In this document: positions 1 to 11,572 of the stretch, piece after piece | Position numbering within the stretch: the stretch's first letter is position 1 | Layout: each line of letters begins with the position of its first letter | DNA from: Metallyticus violacea | Taxonomy: Eukaryota > Arthropoda > Insecta > Mantodea > Metallyticidae | Length of the DNA stretch: 64,000 nt | Assembly (NCBI GenBank): GCA_030762175.1 | Contig: CM060833.1 | Coordinates: 163,525,001-163,589,000, forward strand | Reading direction: 5' to 3' | Position numbers and translations under genes: made by a program | Notes under the pieces: generated by a model | Databases searched by the model: none | Seen by the model: the letters and a program-made list of their open reading frames with translations, nothing else | Told to the model about the DNA's origin: nothing

Positions 1-297
1 GTAGTAGTAATAGTAGTAATAGTACTAGTAGTAGTAGTAATAGTAGTAATAGTACTAGTAGTAGTAGTAATAGTAGTAGTAGTAATAGTGGTAGTAGTAG
101 TAGTAGTAATAGTAGTAATAGTACTAGTAGTAGTAGTAGTAGTAGTAGTAATAGTGGTAGTAGTAGTAGTAGTAGTAGTAGTAGTAATAGTGGTAGTAGT
201 AGTAGTAGTAGTAGTAGTAGTAATAATAGTAGTAGTAATAGTGGTAGTAGTAGTAGTAGTAGTAGTAATAGTGGTGGTAGTAGTAGTAGTAATAGTG

Positions 298-336
<39 letters not shown>

Positions 337-411
337 ATAATAGTAGTAGTAATAGTGGTAGTAGTAGTAGTAGTAGTAGTAATAGTGGTGGTAGTAGTAG
401 TAGTAATAGTG

Positions 412-450
<39 letters not shown>

Positions 451-451
451 A
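1..451. repeat. GTA trinucleotide array with a 114-bp higher-order repeat
   Basis: Almost uninterrupted GTA/GTAATA units continue from the left edge. From about 221 a 114-bp block (marked by TAATAATAG and TGGTGG variants) recurs at 335. Its long poly-valine frame is a by-product. Confidence 0.95.
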
Positions 452-561
452 TATGTTATAAAAGTCTATATGCACATTACAAATACATTTTATGCATGGG
501 TCGTAGACCGTACTTGCATACACAATGAGAAAGAGGGACAAATAATAATACAAATAAAACA

Positions 562-563
562 TC

Positions 564-596
<33 letters not shown>
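562..596. repeat. AAT microsatellite
   Basis: About eleven ATA/AAT trinucleotides in a row, near-perfect. Confidence 0.95.
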
Positions 597-756
597 TTCA
601 ATATTAAAAATAGAAAGAACGATATTTACAGATATATGAATGGAAATATGTTACATTATATATAATTACACTAATTATTGCTTTCTAACCAGAAAACAAA
701 TTGCTTCTAGCTTCACTCACTTTGACTAGGAAAACGCTCGTATTCAACCAATTAGT

Positions 757-1545
757 GTGTTTCCCAAACAGGTTCCAGCATGCCAATCGTCCTCTAGTTG
801 CCTTAAAAAGTTGTCAGAAAACAGGGTTTTTCTAAGGTGTTCCCAAGGGTACATTCTGCCTGAATATTTACCCATTCCTCATCCCCTCCACAAATGGGCA
901 GATTCTCCTACCAGAACTATCCGTTATTTTTTAGTCTTCCAACTTCCTAGTTTAAATCAGGTCAGGAATGATTTTGCCTTTCTCTCTAGAACGGGCATGT
1001 ATACCTCTTTACCCCAGGTTAGTTAAAATTTCGCTCGATAGGTTCAAGGAAACTTTTCTGTTACTTTCTGCCTCGATTTCCTGCTTGTTGATAATCTCTA
1101 ACCTTGTTCTAACCTTCTTCCATATGTTTTTATTATTTTCATTGCCTCCTCATTGCCATATTGAACTCAGGACAATTCTTCTGAGTCCTCTTTCCAGCTC
1201 TGTAGCCCAAAACTTTTTGCTGTTATATTTTGTATCTGACGTCTATAGCATTTAGCGCGAAGTGTGGGCTGGTCTCCCTGCATTAGTCAAAGTCAGTATT
1301 TCAGTATTTCAGTATGTCCTTGTTTTACTATTAGCCCTATCTTCAAAACAACCACCTCCCTCACGACTCTACAGTTTCACGTTCCTTTAGAGAGCCCGAG
1401 AACCCTTTTCCAAAAATCGGCTTGAATTTTATTACATGTTCAACTCTCCCCCATCCCCATATTTCACTTCCATGTAACAGAATAGACTTAATCATAGTAT
1501 TGTACATTCTCTCTAGTGTATCTACTGGTATATCCGAACAAGTTG
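757..1545 (-). mobile_element. Non-LTR retrotransposon remnant, RT C-terminus
   Basis: The minus strand at 1441-1540 reads IPVDTLERMYNTMIKSILLH then GSEIWGWG, the common LINE motif just C-terminal of the reverse transcriptase (Y...LLHG-E-WG). Further on, CPFVEGMRNG-type residues near 880-900 resemble the C-terminal zinc-knuckle region. Stops and frameshifts are frequent. A SINE starts right next to it at 1556. Confidence 0.6.
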
Positions 1546-1555
1546 AACTCGCGTT

Positions 1556-1844
1556 GTGGTCCTGATAGTGTAACGGTAACCATACTTTCTTCCTAAACCC
1601 AAGATCGCTGATTCAATCGCGGCCAGAGTCGATAGATTTTTTTTTTCGGGAGTTAAAATCCTACTTGCTTCGAAAGGAAATTAAAGTCGTGGATCCCATG
1701 TCGCAGATTTACGTCATGTAAAAGAACATCAAGTCTGAAAAAAGAGGCCTCTGAACAAAATTTATCGGCCGTTTCACGCTCTGAATTGAATGGGACGTTA
1801 ATGACCTGAGATGTTAAAGAGCGTCCGTAAATAAATCAAATCAA
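1556..1844 (+). mobile_element. SINE S2 copy (tRNA-derived)
   Basis: The decayed head TCCTGATAGTGTAACGGTAA and AACCCAAGATCGCTGATTC is followed by the S2 body (CTCTGAACAAAATTTATCGG, GAATTGAATGGGACG) and an AAATAAATCAAATCAAC tail. Confidence 0.85.
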
Positions 1845-2189
1845 CAGGCGCGTTATAATTAATTAATAGATAACTGCTCCTTCCATTTCGCACTCATATT
1901 AAAGGTTACTCCTAAACACTATTTTAATATATACTTTGTATTTATTGCCCACTGTAGTACCGTTTTTATAACTATTTTTCAAAACAGTCTCAGCGATGCT
2001 CCAAAGCTCATTTTTGCCATGCACGTTGCCATTTTTAAAAGTAGTTGTTTTGGGTTTTTTAGCCTTTAATACCATACCCAATTTCAGGCAATACTTTTCT
2101 AAGATGTAAATGGAAGATAGGACCTCCTGGTTGAAAAGTTACACTCCAGAGACAAAAACCATTAGAATTCTGTGAAAACCAAGAAAAAT

Positions 2190-2330
2190 GTGGGTCTGGG
2201 GCTCGAATCCCACCAGTACCGTACTCCCTGACTGAGGTTTCTTCCAGGTTTTCCTCAGTCCTCATAAGTGGTAAATGTCTGAGAGGTACCCTAAACTTAG
2301 GCCTGTGACTTTTCTTCCTTAAAAATAAAC
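2190..2330 (+). mobile_element. SINE S1 fragment (tRNA-Ser/Leu-type head, truncated)
   Basis: GGTCTGGGGCTCGAATCCC (box B of the head) is followed by the S1 body GAGGTACCCTAAACTTAGGCC. The box A part and tail are missing. Confidence 0.75.
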
Positions 2331-2591
2331 CCTTACGAACATTGTTATCTTTATATATACCGCTTCCTTGTGGCAACTTTAGAGATTATGGTGCCCAATG
2401 CGATTGAAAAGTAATAAGGTATGAGACCTTGGAGACCGTGGTTCATTTACAGCCTGTTCTCTTCATCTTTGATGATGAAAAGGGAAAAACTACTACAATG
2501 AAAGCAACAGAGCGCCGATGATGAAGAGCAGGTTAGTCTGGGTGCTGACATTGGTCACATCAAAAAGTTGCCACTCAAATGAGAGACTTAC

Positions 2592-2810
2592 CTTGGAGCA
2601 TCGCCATCATGGAATATCTCAGGATGGTGATGAGCTCCATTGAGACTAATGACACCGAAGAAGAAACTGGCTACAACGGTGACCCACAGCCACATGGTTA
2701 GCGCGTTGCATACTCCACACCCGGTCAAGTACATCAGTGTTGGCAGTAACAACCCAATGGCGTCTTCCTTTCTATGTCCGTCCAGGTGTCCTTTCCAAGC
2801 CTGCATCATC
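2592..2810 (-). CDS. Cyt-b5-r: Copy 1, fifth coding exon: membrane segments and HHH motif
   Basis: This 219-bp exon follows a TTGGCAG acceptor and ends at CCAAG|GTAAGT, a consensus donor. Starting from the split arginine it reads MMQAWKGHLDGHRKEDA, then two hydrophobic stretches (GLLLPTLMYL and TMWLWVTVVASFFFGVISL), then NGAHHHPEIFHDGDAP. The HHH plus later H (about residues 324-326 and 331) match the corresponding NGAHHHPEIFHEGD motif of copy 2. The exon is two residues shorter than its copy 2 counterpart (225 bp). The remaining exon, with the HHGLHH box, is not in the window. Confidence 0.94.
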
Positions 2811-3420
2811 CTGCCAACATTCGTTCACGTGATACGTCCCTCTTTGTTTTCCAACTGCTTGTCAGATGCTTGCTAAAACCTTAACAACTTATTTTATATG
2901 ATGTATTCTTCAAGTCAACAATACCGTGCTTATTCTTACAATTATAAGAAATACTATAAACGAGCCCACACAGAACAGAGTCATGCAATACTGACCCCCA
3001 TTCGTTTTTATCAAATAAGGATGTACTTAGACTTGTACTTTAATTACTGTTTGTTCATTCCTATTTTGTAATATACATGGGAAATCTTTAATTTTTTATG
3101 CAGAATAGTAGAGTAACATTTACGGGAAAAACGTAACAGAAAATAAAAATGAAATTCTCAGAAGTAAGGAACAAAAACACAATACATATTAATAACTGGA
3201 AAAATTGATTTTTTACCTTTTTGCTTCCATAGAATATGCATGTACATATATATGCTAATTGTTAGTATAAAGCAAAATCAGAAAAGGTGCATTTCCCAAG
3301 GCAAGAGAGATAAAGAGAAAGATTGTCGGTTACATTTATATTAAAAAATAGGTTTATGTCAAGCAAAGAAACAAAAACAAATTATTACAACTTTCAATAC
3401 CTGTAAAAAAAAAGAATAAT
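2811..3420. other. Intron, no feature seen
   Basis: AT-rich intronic sequence upstream of copy 1's fifth exon. No recognisable repeat before the mariner at 3421. Confidence 0.7.
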
Positions 3421-4615
3421 ACGAGGGTAGATCCAAAATTTGCCATTTTCTAGGTATAATATAGACAAAAACTACATTTCACTTTGCAATATACTTACCA
3501 TTTATTGCAATACATTTCCTATATCTTTGAGTTAACATTTCAATCCACCCCCCAAAAAAATAATCAGGAGTCTTATCTGCAAAATGGGCATATACAGCAT
3601 CCATCACTTCTATTTCACACATAATTTCCTTCCTCGAAGGCTCTTATTGAGTTCTAAGAACAATAAATAGTCACTGGGAGGTAGATCTAGGTTGAAGGGT
3701 GGATGGGCTATTTCCTTGAAGTCACATTTCTTCACAGCTTCCTTTGCAACAAGAGCTGTGTGCACAGGCGCATTGTCGTGAAGAAAGTGCACACCACCAC
3801 TCAGCTTCCCTCGCCTTTTCTCTTTGATGGCAGCACGTAGTCTGTGCAGTAGGCCAGCATAGTACTCTCCATTTACTGAGATGTTCCTCTTCTTGAAGTC
3901 AATGAAGAGTATTCCTTCACAGTGCCAAAAGATTGTGGCCATGGCCTTCTTGGTTGAATGAGTGACCTTTAGAGGCGGTGCTTCGCCAGGTTTACGCCAC
4001 TCTATTGATTCTCTTTTGGACAAGGAATCATCATAGAGAACCATAGTTTCATCTCCTGTATCAACGGTTTGCAGAACTTCCCTCTCGTTGCCACGGCAGA
4101 GCTCCAAAAATACCTGACAACAGATGACTCGTTGCTGCTTTTGTACTGAGGAAAGAAGTCTAGGCGCCCATCTTGCACTAACCTTATTCATGTTTAAATG
4201 TTCATGAATAATTCGAAGGACTGTTGTTTTAGAAAGGCCCAACCTTGCTGCTATTTTTGTAACTTTAAGCCGCCGGTCTTCCATAATTTCTCCTTCCACA
4301 AGAGCGATGTTTTCAGGAGTGAGCCAACCTGCACGCTCTTAGTCTTCAATACTTTCTCAACCCATTAGAAAAAGTTTAGCTCATTGTATTACGGTAGAAT
4401 ATGAGGGGAATGCTTCCCCATGTACACCGTCCAATCGCTGTTTAATTTCATTTAGAGTAAGTCCTTCTTTTGTGAAAAACTTAATAACAGCTTGACACTC
4501 CATTTTGAACATGTGGCAATCTTCTACACATGGCCTTCTTTATGCAACTATATCTGAATAACTGAACACAGCGGAGCCGAAGTTACAGCTCAATTGTTTA
4601 CTTAACAGATATTTA
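3421..4615 (-). mobile_element. Mariner family A copy 1, truncated at its 5' end
   Basis: The 3' terminal repeat begins at 3421-3422 (CGAGGGTAGATCC after TA). Homology to the other family A copies runs through the transposase and leader to CTTAACAGAT near 4613. The last ~75 bp and 5' terminal repeat present in the 48708-49984 copy are missing, replaced by an ACT-trinucleotide microsatellite. It lies in the intron upstream of copy 1's fifth exon. Confidence 0.88.
3610..4299 (-). pseudogene. Mariner A transposase, longest surviving frame
   Basis: This 229-residue frame starts inside the DNA-binding region (IMEDRRLKVTKIAARLGLSK, a helix-turn-helix). It keeps all three catalytic aspartate regions: DTGDETMVLY, FLHDNAPVHTA, and a third block reading LDLPPSDYLLF. 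The spacing is that of DD34D mariners. Residues N-terminal to the ATG are present upstream but broken, with an in-frame stop near 4340. The C-terminal end stops early at LCVK. It is the least damaged transposase here but cannot give a complete protein. Confidence 0.85.
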
Positions 4616-4662
4616 TCACCACTACTACTATTACTACTACTACTACTACCTTTATTACTTCT
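4616..4662. repeat. ACT microsatellite at the broken end of mariner A copy 1
   Basis: ACTACTACT units with TTA interruptions begin exactly where mariner homology stops. Confidence 0.9.
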
Positions 4663-6956
4663 ACTGCTATTTGTATTATTCGGTTGGTAGAATTCTGATA
4701 GCACTTTTTAGTGTTAGTTAACGATTTATTATATTTATCTTTCGCTGCTAAATATAGTACCAAGATATGATTTCTATTTTCTAAATAAGCCTCTCGAAGA
4801 CGACACCTATTTGTCATGTTATGAAACTCACATTACTTTGCTTTCAATAAAGTTTCCTTCCTGTACAAATCTTCATACCCTACCACCACTACTTATTGAC
4901 ACTCGCAGGTACATCGGCTATAAGGTTGATGTAAATCAGAGCTTGCAGACAGATAGGTCAATGTACCATTTACCCAACTTTGTCGCCCACATATTTTTGT
5001 TCTTTCATGAAGAAAATACAAAACTAAACGTTACTGTCCTGCTTGATTGCTTTTTCCATTGGAAAAGTTGTAGATATTACGCCATCCATGCGAAATGTCC
5101 CACCAGTTGCTCCGAGAAACTCTTACAGCAATTCAATACCCCCATTGATAACCTCCTGGGCACCAATGTTTCCCATACATCATGCCTGCCAAACTCAGCT
5201 TGGTCTGAAGTAACCCCTCCCCCCCCCCCAAGTACTTCTACGTCACAATGACCGTATGTAACTAAGTCGGAGGCGGTAAAAGCAGCCCTCACCGCAGCAA
5301 GCGCTTGAAGTATGTGAGTAATATGCAAACTTCGCACTTGTAGAGCCGTGTTTGACATACATAAAGCCTTGGGAAGAGGTTGGAAGTGGCTTTCAGGTAA
5401 AAGATACAGCTCTCGGTTCTTATCAATATTCTTCTCCATCGTCATCTGGTTCTGCATCTGCCGTACTGGCCTAAAAGCTGTCTGCTCCTCCTTCATGCCC
5501 TCTTCCACCATTTTCTCAATTTCCTCGCCAGCACACGCGCCTCTATGGATGAAAGGCAGATTGCCCTGTTGTAACTATAGTCAGAGAAATTCCGTCTCTT
5601 ATGCAGCAAGATAATTAAATTGTTCCTCCTTGATCTCCACCCACACTCTCTGGAATAGCTTGGAAATTCGTTTCACAACTCCCACTCTCACTTTATTTTA
5701 TTGGTTTTTGGTGCTATACCGTCATATCTACTCTTTCCCCTATCCTCGCTCTGTTAATGACTATTTTTTATATCTATTACTTCTGTTTCCTTTAATTTCA
5801 CTTTCAGAAATCTTCCACTGTAGTTTACATTTAATTATACAATTTAAGCTCCATTACATGCAAATAATTTCTAATATGTTCTGCTAATTTTCTGAATATT
5901 TAATAATACCATTAAACAGCTTGCTTTGTGGTTAGCTACGTGAGATGGACTGGAAAGTGCTCTAGTATTATAGTTTTATTAGTTATTAAATTACCCTCGG
6001 AGTCTCAAAAAGAAGATTCTATTCATGGTCTATGCCACATCGAAGATATTATTTCTATAAAACGCTACATCTGTTAGGGACATTATGTTGTATAAAGTAT
6101 ACAGGATGCAGAAAAACAATGTGCAGAAAATCATAGAGTAGAAATGCAGTACCAAACTAAGCATTTTGAGGTTAGGAAAATGGAGTCGCAAGTGCAGTAC
6201 AGTAACAGGGCTGCTGCATGATTCTAATTGAAATCTGACGTCATGAAACATCTTCAGTTTCCAGTTAAAACGAAATGTAACTCACTATGCATGCAGGTAC
6301 CCTCTCAACTAAAGAGTGCTGGTACACAATGGAAACTAAATATGCGTGTACTTAATTGGTTTACTGTGGAGGCCACCGCAATGGTCCACCTCGCCCGATC
6401 CATCCGTCCACAAATGTTCTGTTTAGGTGATTTCGAGCTACAATTAAGTAATGTGCAGGAGCGCCAGCATATTGGAATCATAAGTTTCGACTAATTTCAA
6501 AGACGAACGTACGGTATTACGGTACCATCCAGTAGGCTTCAAAACACAAAAACACAATTGCTGCCTTGAGTATCAGATATACCTAACGACAGGGACTAGT
6601 ACTGTGCAAGAGTGCGTTTCGTTTATATCTGACTCGCCACAAACAAGTTTTACAATCAGAGACTCTATCTGAGTTTTAACGTTGAAGCGTGTAAACGTTT
6701 CTGCGACCTGCCTCAAAATGCTTAGTTCGGTACTGCCTTTCTCCACATTGTTTTTCCACACTCAGTATATTATTATCCCATATTACTTTTAAATCCGTAT
6801 TCATAAAAAATATAATGAAAATAAATACTAACAGAGATTTGTAGTTTTGTTGGTTATTACTCTTACGAGTTATAATTAATAGTTTCGCTAGGCTATAATA
6901 ACGCAATGAATGGAGGTTAGGTTAACATTTCATATTTATTTATTATTTTATACCAA
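4663..6956. other. Intron with one LINE scrap
   Basis: Apart from the RT remnant at 5330-5625 and a C-run at 5217-5229, nothing is recognisable. Confidence 0.65.
5330..5625 (-). mobile_element. Non-LTR retrotransposon remnant, RT core
   Basis: On the minus strand, NRAICLSSIEARVLARKLRK is followed in another frame by MVEEGMKEEQTAFRPVRQMQ and MEKNIDKNREL. These correspond to the 'NYRGI-L-S---K---R-L' and 'EEQ-GFR--R-----I--L---EKN' blocks of LINE reverse transcriptases. The catalytic YADD block is not present. Confidence 0.6.
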
Positions 6957-7893
6957 GATGCCAAAAATTACACACTTTCGTAGTGAATATCTATTTAATA
7001 TATTTCAAAGTTGGACCGAAAAACAACAGTAGTGTGTAGTATAGTGTTCTGTAAATAGATGTGACTCACATACATTATGATAGCGTTACTACGTGACAGG
7101 TAAATCAACAATGAACAAATAAAATCAAGATTATCGTAAATCAACAATGAAGAAATGAAGGCAAGGTTATCGCATGATGTTCTGTAAACAGATGTGATTC
7201 ACATTACGTTATGCTAGCGTTACTTCGTGACAGGTAAATCAACAATGAACAACGCATTCCACACCGTTCTCCGGATATAATTCTTATTTGTTTTAGTAAT
7301 GTTTAACGCCCGTTTTTACTACTGAGGCCCACAGGCGGCGGACACTGATGATACATGAGATGAAATTATATATTGTGAAAGGATATTTTTTAAGGAAGGA
7401 ACCGTTCCAGGCCTAAGTTTAGGGCACTTCCCCAGTCAGTTATGAGGGCTGAGGAAAACCTGGAATAAACCCCAGTCAGGGAGGACGGTCCTGGCGGGAT
7501 TCGAACCCCAGACCTCCCGCTCACGAGTCTACGCCTTAACGACCTCGGCCACCCGTGGGGGTGGGTCTAACTCCGTTGGACTTCTACCTATGGGGAACTC
7601 TTAAGAATGTTGTATACCGTAGAAAACCAGCTACACTGGCAACACTTCGGGAAGAAATTGAAACGGCATGTGCTACAATCGCTGAGGACACTTTCACAAA
7701 CGTTGCTCAATCAGTAGTTCAACGTACTCAGAAGTGTATCGACGCCGATGATGGGTATTTTGAGCAACTGTTGTAACTGTAAAAGTCTAAGATGATTAGT
7801 GCTCATCATTTTCTGTTTGTGTTAATTCAGTTTTGTTATGTTAACACAGTTTTTTCTTTGCTTGAAGTGTGTATACATTTTTGGCACCCTCTG
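6957..7893 (+). mobile_element. Tc1/mariner family B copy 1, internally deleted, with nested SINE
   Basis: The left end reads GATGCCAAAAATTACACAC and the right end TTGGCACCCTCTG, the inverted terminal pair of the family (GGTGCCAAAAA...). The 5' part contains a tandemly repeated ~70-140 bp unit (GTTCTGTAAA...GCGTTAC) seen in the other copies. Most of the transposase is deleted. The surviving C-terminal block (TPLDFYLWGTL, ALREEIETAC-type, AQSVVQRTQKCIDAD) runs 7555-7776. A SINE (about 7280-7562) sits inside it at the codons for the third catalytic block. Confidence 0.83.
7280..7562 (-). mobile_element. SINE S1 copy nested in Tc1/mariner B copy 1
   Basis: The tail side begins TTTAACGCCCGTTTTTACTAC, and the head ends CCTTAACGACCTCGGCCACC at the right. 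On the minus strand the head reads GGCCGAGGTCGTTAAGGC (box A) and GGTCTGGGGTTCGAATCC (box B), a tRNA-Ser/Leu-like promoter. It splits the family B coding block. Confidence 0.88.
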
Positions 7894-8710
7894 TGTTATT
7901 TTGTGTAACACAGAAATGTATTTGCTTCAAGTCGTTACATGGCTAATTTGTTTTTAATTAATTAATCAAAGTTAACACACTTTTAATGTGGCTAAATATT
8001 AATTTTTGCTAACTCACATCCTTCGATCTACTGGACCTCTCCTTCCAAATAAAGCAAATAACAAATACCAACTTAAATCTTAAACAAACCTGGGAAAGTG
8101 AAAATAGTTCGTGAATGCAGCAAATTTGCACACGCGATAGGTAGCAGAGATAGCAAAGGTACCCCGTTCCCAAGTTTGCAGAATGCTAGGTGACAACCAA
8201 TCTCTATGATGCATTTTCTTGCTTATATACATAGAAAACAGATTGCCAATTTAATGGAAAGAAATAATACAGCTATCTTAGGAAGTATTATGCTTTCTGC
8301 CTCCAGATGTACTACAGTTAAACATTTTGTCCATCGCTATAATGACCACCACTTGCAGATTACCCACCACCGTCCTTTCAGGATAAGTGGTTTCAGTTAC
8401 CAACGATGTCAGAGGTTGATAAAAGTACCACAAAGTTAACAAATGCAATTTTAACTTAAAAATTAGTTTAGGGACAACATTTTAATGGTTTAAGTTAGAC
8501 AAATAACTTTGTAATATCGAACATTTGGTTAAGTTATCGTGTTAGTATTCATCATTATGTTTTTATGAACTAAAAAAAAAAAATAGCTAAATTACGTATT
8601 TTCAAGCTGTACATGCAATTTGTGGAATTAATAATGTTGCTAACACAATTATGCATTATTTCACGTTTATTACGATATTCATCAATTTTCTTTTCTCTTG
8701 ATGACGTCTG
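7894..8710. other. Intron, no feature seen
   Basis: AT-rich. Short frames only. Confidence 0.65.
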
Positions 8711-8974
8711 TCCGTCCTGGTGGTGAAGTGGTAATCATATTTGCCTCCTAAACCCAAGATAGCGGGTTTCGATCGGACGTAAAATCCTAAGTATGGCTTA
8801 CTTCGGAAGGGAAGTAAACCGTGGGTCCCGTGTCGTACTTTACGGCACGATAAAAACCTCAAGTTTGATAAAAGAAACCTCTGAGCAAAATTTGTCGGCC
8901 GTTTCACGCCCTGAATTGAATGGGACGCTGATGACCTGAGCTGTTAAAGAGCGTCCGTAAATAAACCAAATCAA
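8711..8974 (+). mobile_element. SINE S2 copy in copy 1 intron
   Basis: The head GTCCTGGTGGTGAAGTGGTA has an internal deletion after box B. The body with AATTTGTCGGCCGTTTCACG and the AAATAAACCAAATCAAC tail are present. Confidence 0.87.
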
Positions 8975-9309
8975 CAAAATTGAAGATGGCTGGTTGTTGC
9001 AGTGTTGTATCTTGCTGCAGTGCATAGGATGGTGATCATAATTTTAATGTCTTTAAAACTAAAAAGGAATTCAGATTTTGTTTTATCGAAACAAACATTT
9101 TGTTGGCACTGTAGATACTCAAAATACATGTAATAATTACACAAATACATTGTTAAGTTGAGTGCATTTTGTGTTGAAGGCTCCACAAAGAACCCACACT
9201 TAACAGCGAGTAAAACAGAATAATGTAAATGACTGTAAACGCCTCAAACCGTTTCCTTTCCTTCCCAAAACTGCCATTATTCTCTTCTTCTGATTAAAAT
9301 TGCGTGTTG

Positions 9310-10300
9310 TCCAATTTATTATCTTTTTCTTCAATTAATTCTACTTGTAAATATCTTTCTTGCCTTTCCCTGATTCTCTGGGATCTTCTAGAGGAATTTC
9401 TGACCTTTGGATTTTCTCTCTTATTTCATTTTTGTTGTTTTTATGCTTTTCTGTCATTTTGCATGACATTTTATTTGTTAGTTCATTCAATATCCTAAAA
9501 TCATCTTCGTCTCTCGTGATGTTCCAGACGTGTTTCCCTGCAAGTAGTCGGCTTTCCTCTGCTACAATTGACTGGTATTTAGGACATTCAAATGAGACAT
9601 GTTCCAGTGCATCGATTATGTTACAAACCGTATATGTATTGTTTGCTTGTAATTTAAATCTGTGCAAATATGAGCAATATGGACTGTATCCTGTTAAATA
9701 ATGTACTAAACCCTTATTGGAATGAATTGTAATCTTTCCTTTATGGATGGGAAGATTTCATGCACTCTTCTACCTTCTTTTATTTCATCCCATTCTCCTT
9801 GCCACATTTGTAATAAAGAATATTTGATTCCTTTTTTATTTCTACACTTTTTGCCAATAATGTCCATTATTTTTTAGTTATTTTGTTTTTAAGCCAATAA
9901 AAGGCTGCTATTAATCGAACTAAACAATCAATTGGCCATATGCCCAAAATTACTAATAGTTCCATTGTAAGGGACATGGAAAATGCCCCTGTACAATTTA
10001 AATACATTTTTCCTTTTAGGAGCTTCTTAAAGTTCGTATAAAATGTATCTCGCGTGTCTCCCCCCCCCCCCAAACTCCTCCTCCATAGTTTAATGTGACT
10101 GCAAAGATGCTATTATGATAGATTTTTATTCCGTTAGCTTGTATATTGAAGTATCTCTGTCCAATATTGGCTAACTTAAACATAACTTTTTCTTCTCTAG
10201 TTCTTATATTTTCTACGTGTTTCTTAAAATGTAATTTTTCATCCAAACAGATACCTAGATATTTATTTAATGCTTGTCTTTTTATATTATTATTGTTAAT
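9310..10300 (-). mobile_element. Non-LTR retrotransposon remnant, RT C-terminus and zinc knuckle
   Basis: The minus-strand frame 10016-10246 reads LHFKKHVENIRTREEKVMFK and IKIYHNSIFAVTLNYGGGVW, typical of the thumb region after the RT. Frame 9341-9667 continues with LHRFKLQANNTYTVCN and DALEHVSFECPKYQS, the C-terminal cysteine/histidine motif. The stretch 9700-10010 between them is degenerate. It lies in the copy 1 intron, 270 bp from an exon. Confidence 0.72.
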
Positions 10301-10517
10301 TTTAATACTCGGATTTCTGTTTAAGTTTCCTTTTAAAAAAACGTATAATGGATTTGTGAGAAGCTATCTCCAATTTTACTTTTATACAAAGAATTAGGCG
10401 ATCTATTCTCAAAATTCCAGAAAGTTACAATTAGAATTGAAATATTTGAAAAGATTGTCTTAATGATATTAATATGTACTTGAAGCTCAATGGGATAGTT
10501 TTCTTTAACGTACTGAC

Positions 10518-10709
10518 CTGGAGATTCGTTGTCCGATGAACATAGCGCTGTAAACCAGAGGGCTGTAAAGCCAGGGCCCATAGCGTGACCACCAGGATTT
10601 AGTGGGATCTGGAAGAAACTGAAATATTGGCTCGAAAAGAGATAGCTCCAGATCCAGGAGCGAATTGGGGTAGAGATGGTGACTTAATACGTGGCTGATC
10701 CTCCAGTCC
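10518..10709 (-). CDS. Cyt-b5-r: Copy 1, fourth coding exon: histidine box II
   Basis: This 192-bp exon follows a TTCTCTGCAG acceptor and ends at CTCCAG|GTCAGT. It opens with DWRISHVLSHHLYPN, giving H206, H210 and H211: an H-x3-HH desaturase box. The rest reads LLDLELSLFEPIFQF and WWSRYGPWLYSPLVYSAMF, ending at a split arginine codon. Copy 2 has an exon of exactly the same length and phase at 63450-63641. A LINE remnant starts about 270 bp downstream in the intron and a SINE lies about 110 bp upstream. Confidence 0.95.
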
Positions 10710-10818
10710 CTGCAGAGAATAGAAACATTACAAGCTACAACACAGTAATTCAATACCATCATTCTAATAATTTCTAAACTTGCATTACACACATGTACAT
10801 CCTTTGACAAACAAAAAT

Positions 10819-11038
10819 CATGATGATGCATGAGATGATATGATATGATAAATTGGGAAAGGATTGAAGAAAACGTTCTAGGCCTAAGTTTGGGGTACCT
10901 CCCTGCATTTGCCATTTGTGAGGACTGAAGGAAACCCGAAAAACCCCTCAGCTAGGGAGGACAGTCCTAGTGGGATTCGAACCCCAGACCTCCCGCTCAC
11001 GAGTCCGCGCCTTAACGACCTCAGCCACCCGTGGGGGT
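10819..11038 (-). mobile_element. SINE S1 copy in copy 1 intron
   Basis: The body (GATAAATTGGGAAAGGATT, GGCCTAAGTTTGGGGTACC) and full head (GATTCGAACCCCAGACCTCC) are present. The distal tail is truncated. A GTACAT near both ends could be a short target duplication. Confidence 0.85.
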
Positions 11039-11572
11039 ACATTCCATCATTGCAGGTGTGACTGCAGTGTAGGTGATCTGATCAGTTAGACTACCTTCGA
11101 CTCTTTTCCATTGATGATAGCCTTTAGCGTTTTATCCATTGTCATCTTCCCATGAATATTTTGAAACTGTGTGTTGCACAGTCTCTTTTTCCGCCAAGAG
11201 AATTCATTTATTACGTTTTGTTTATTTAAGGCTCCGTCTAAAAAGCTAACTGCCAAAGCACATAGCGGAAGAAGTGAAACTTGAGATGCACTTAAATATT
11301 CAAAGATATTTCATATAATATTGTATTTGAAAATCAACTAGCGTGTTGAACGCTCCCTCCTATGGGAAACCAAATGTTAAAGGCTAAATTGATATTATTT
11401 CTTTTACTGCATATATTTCAGTCAAATAACAGCCTTAGATAGGCTTTTATAAAGCATTATAATTAATGTCACCATATTAGGAATAACCACCAAATTGACA
11501 AAACAGCAGTTCATACCCTGCTCCCAACAGAACTAATTGCTTTCTACTTTGGTCTGTAGGCACGTCGCTGAC

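Noticed and set aside
88..528. Long poly-valine/isoleucine open frame
   Set aside because: It is the translation of the GTA microsatellite and has no coding features.
5077..5251. Frames ending in poly-proline or poly-glycine
   Set aside because: They run through the C homopolymer at 5217-5229 and are not supported by splice sites.
8990..9080. THAP-like zinc finger start (MAGCCSVVSCCSA)
   Set aside because: Only the first cysteines fit; a stop follows and no AVPTF-type end is visible.
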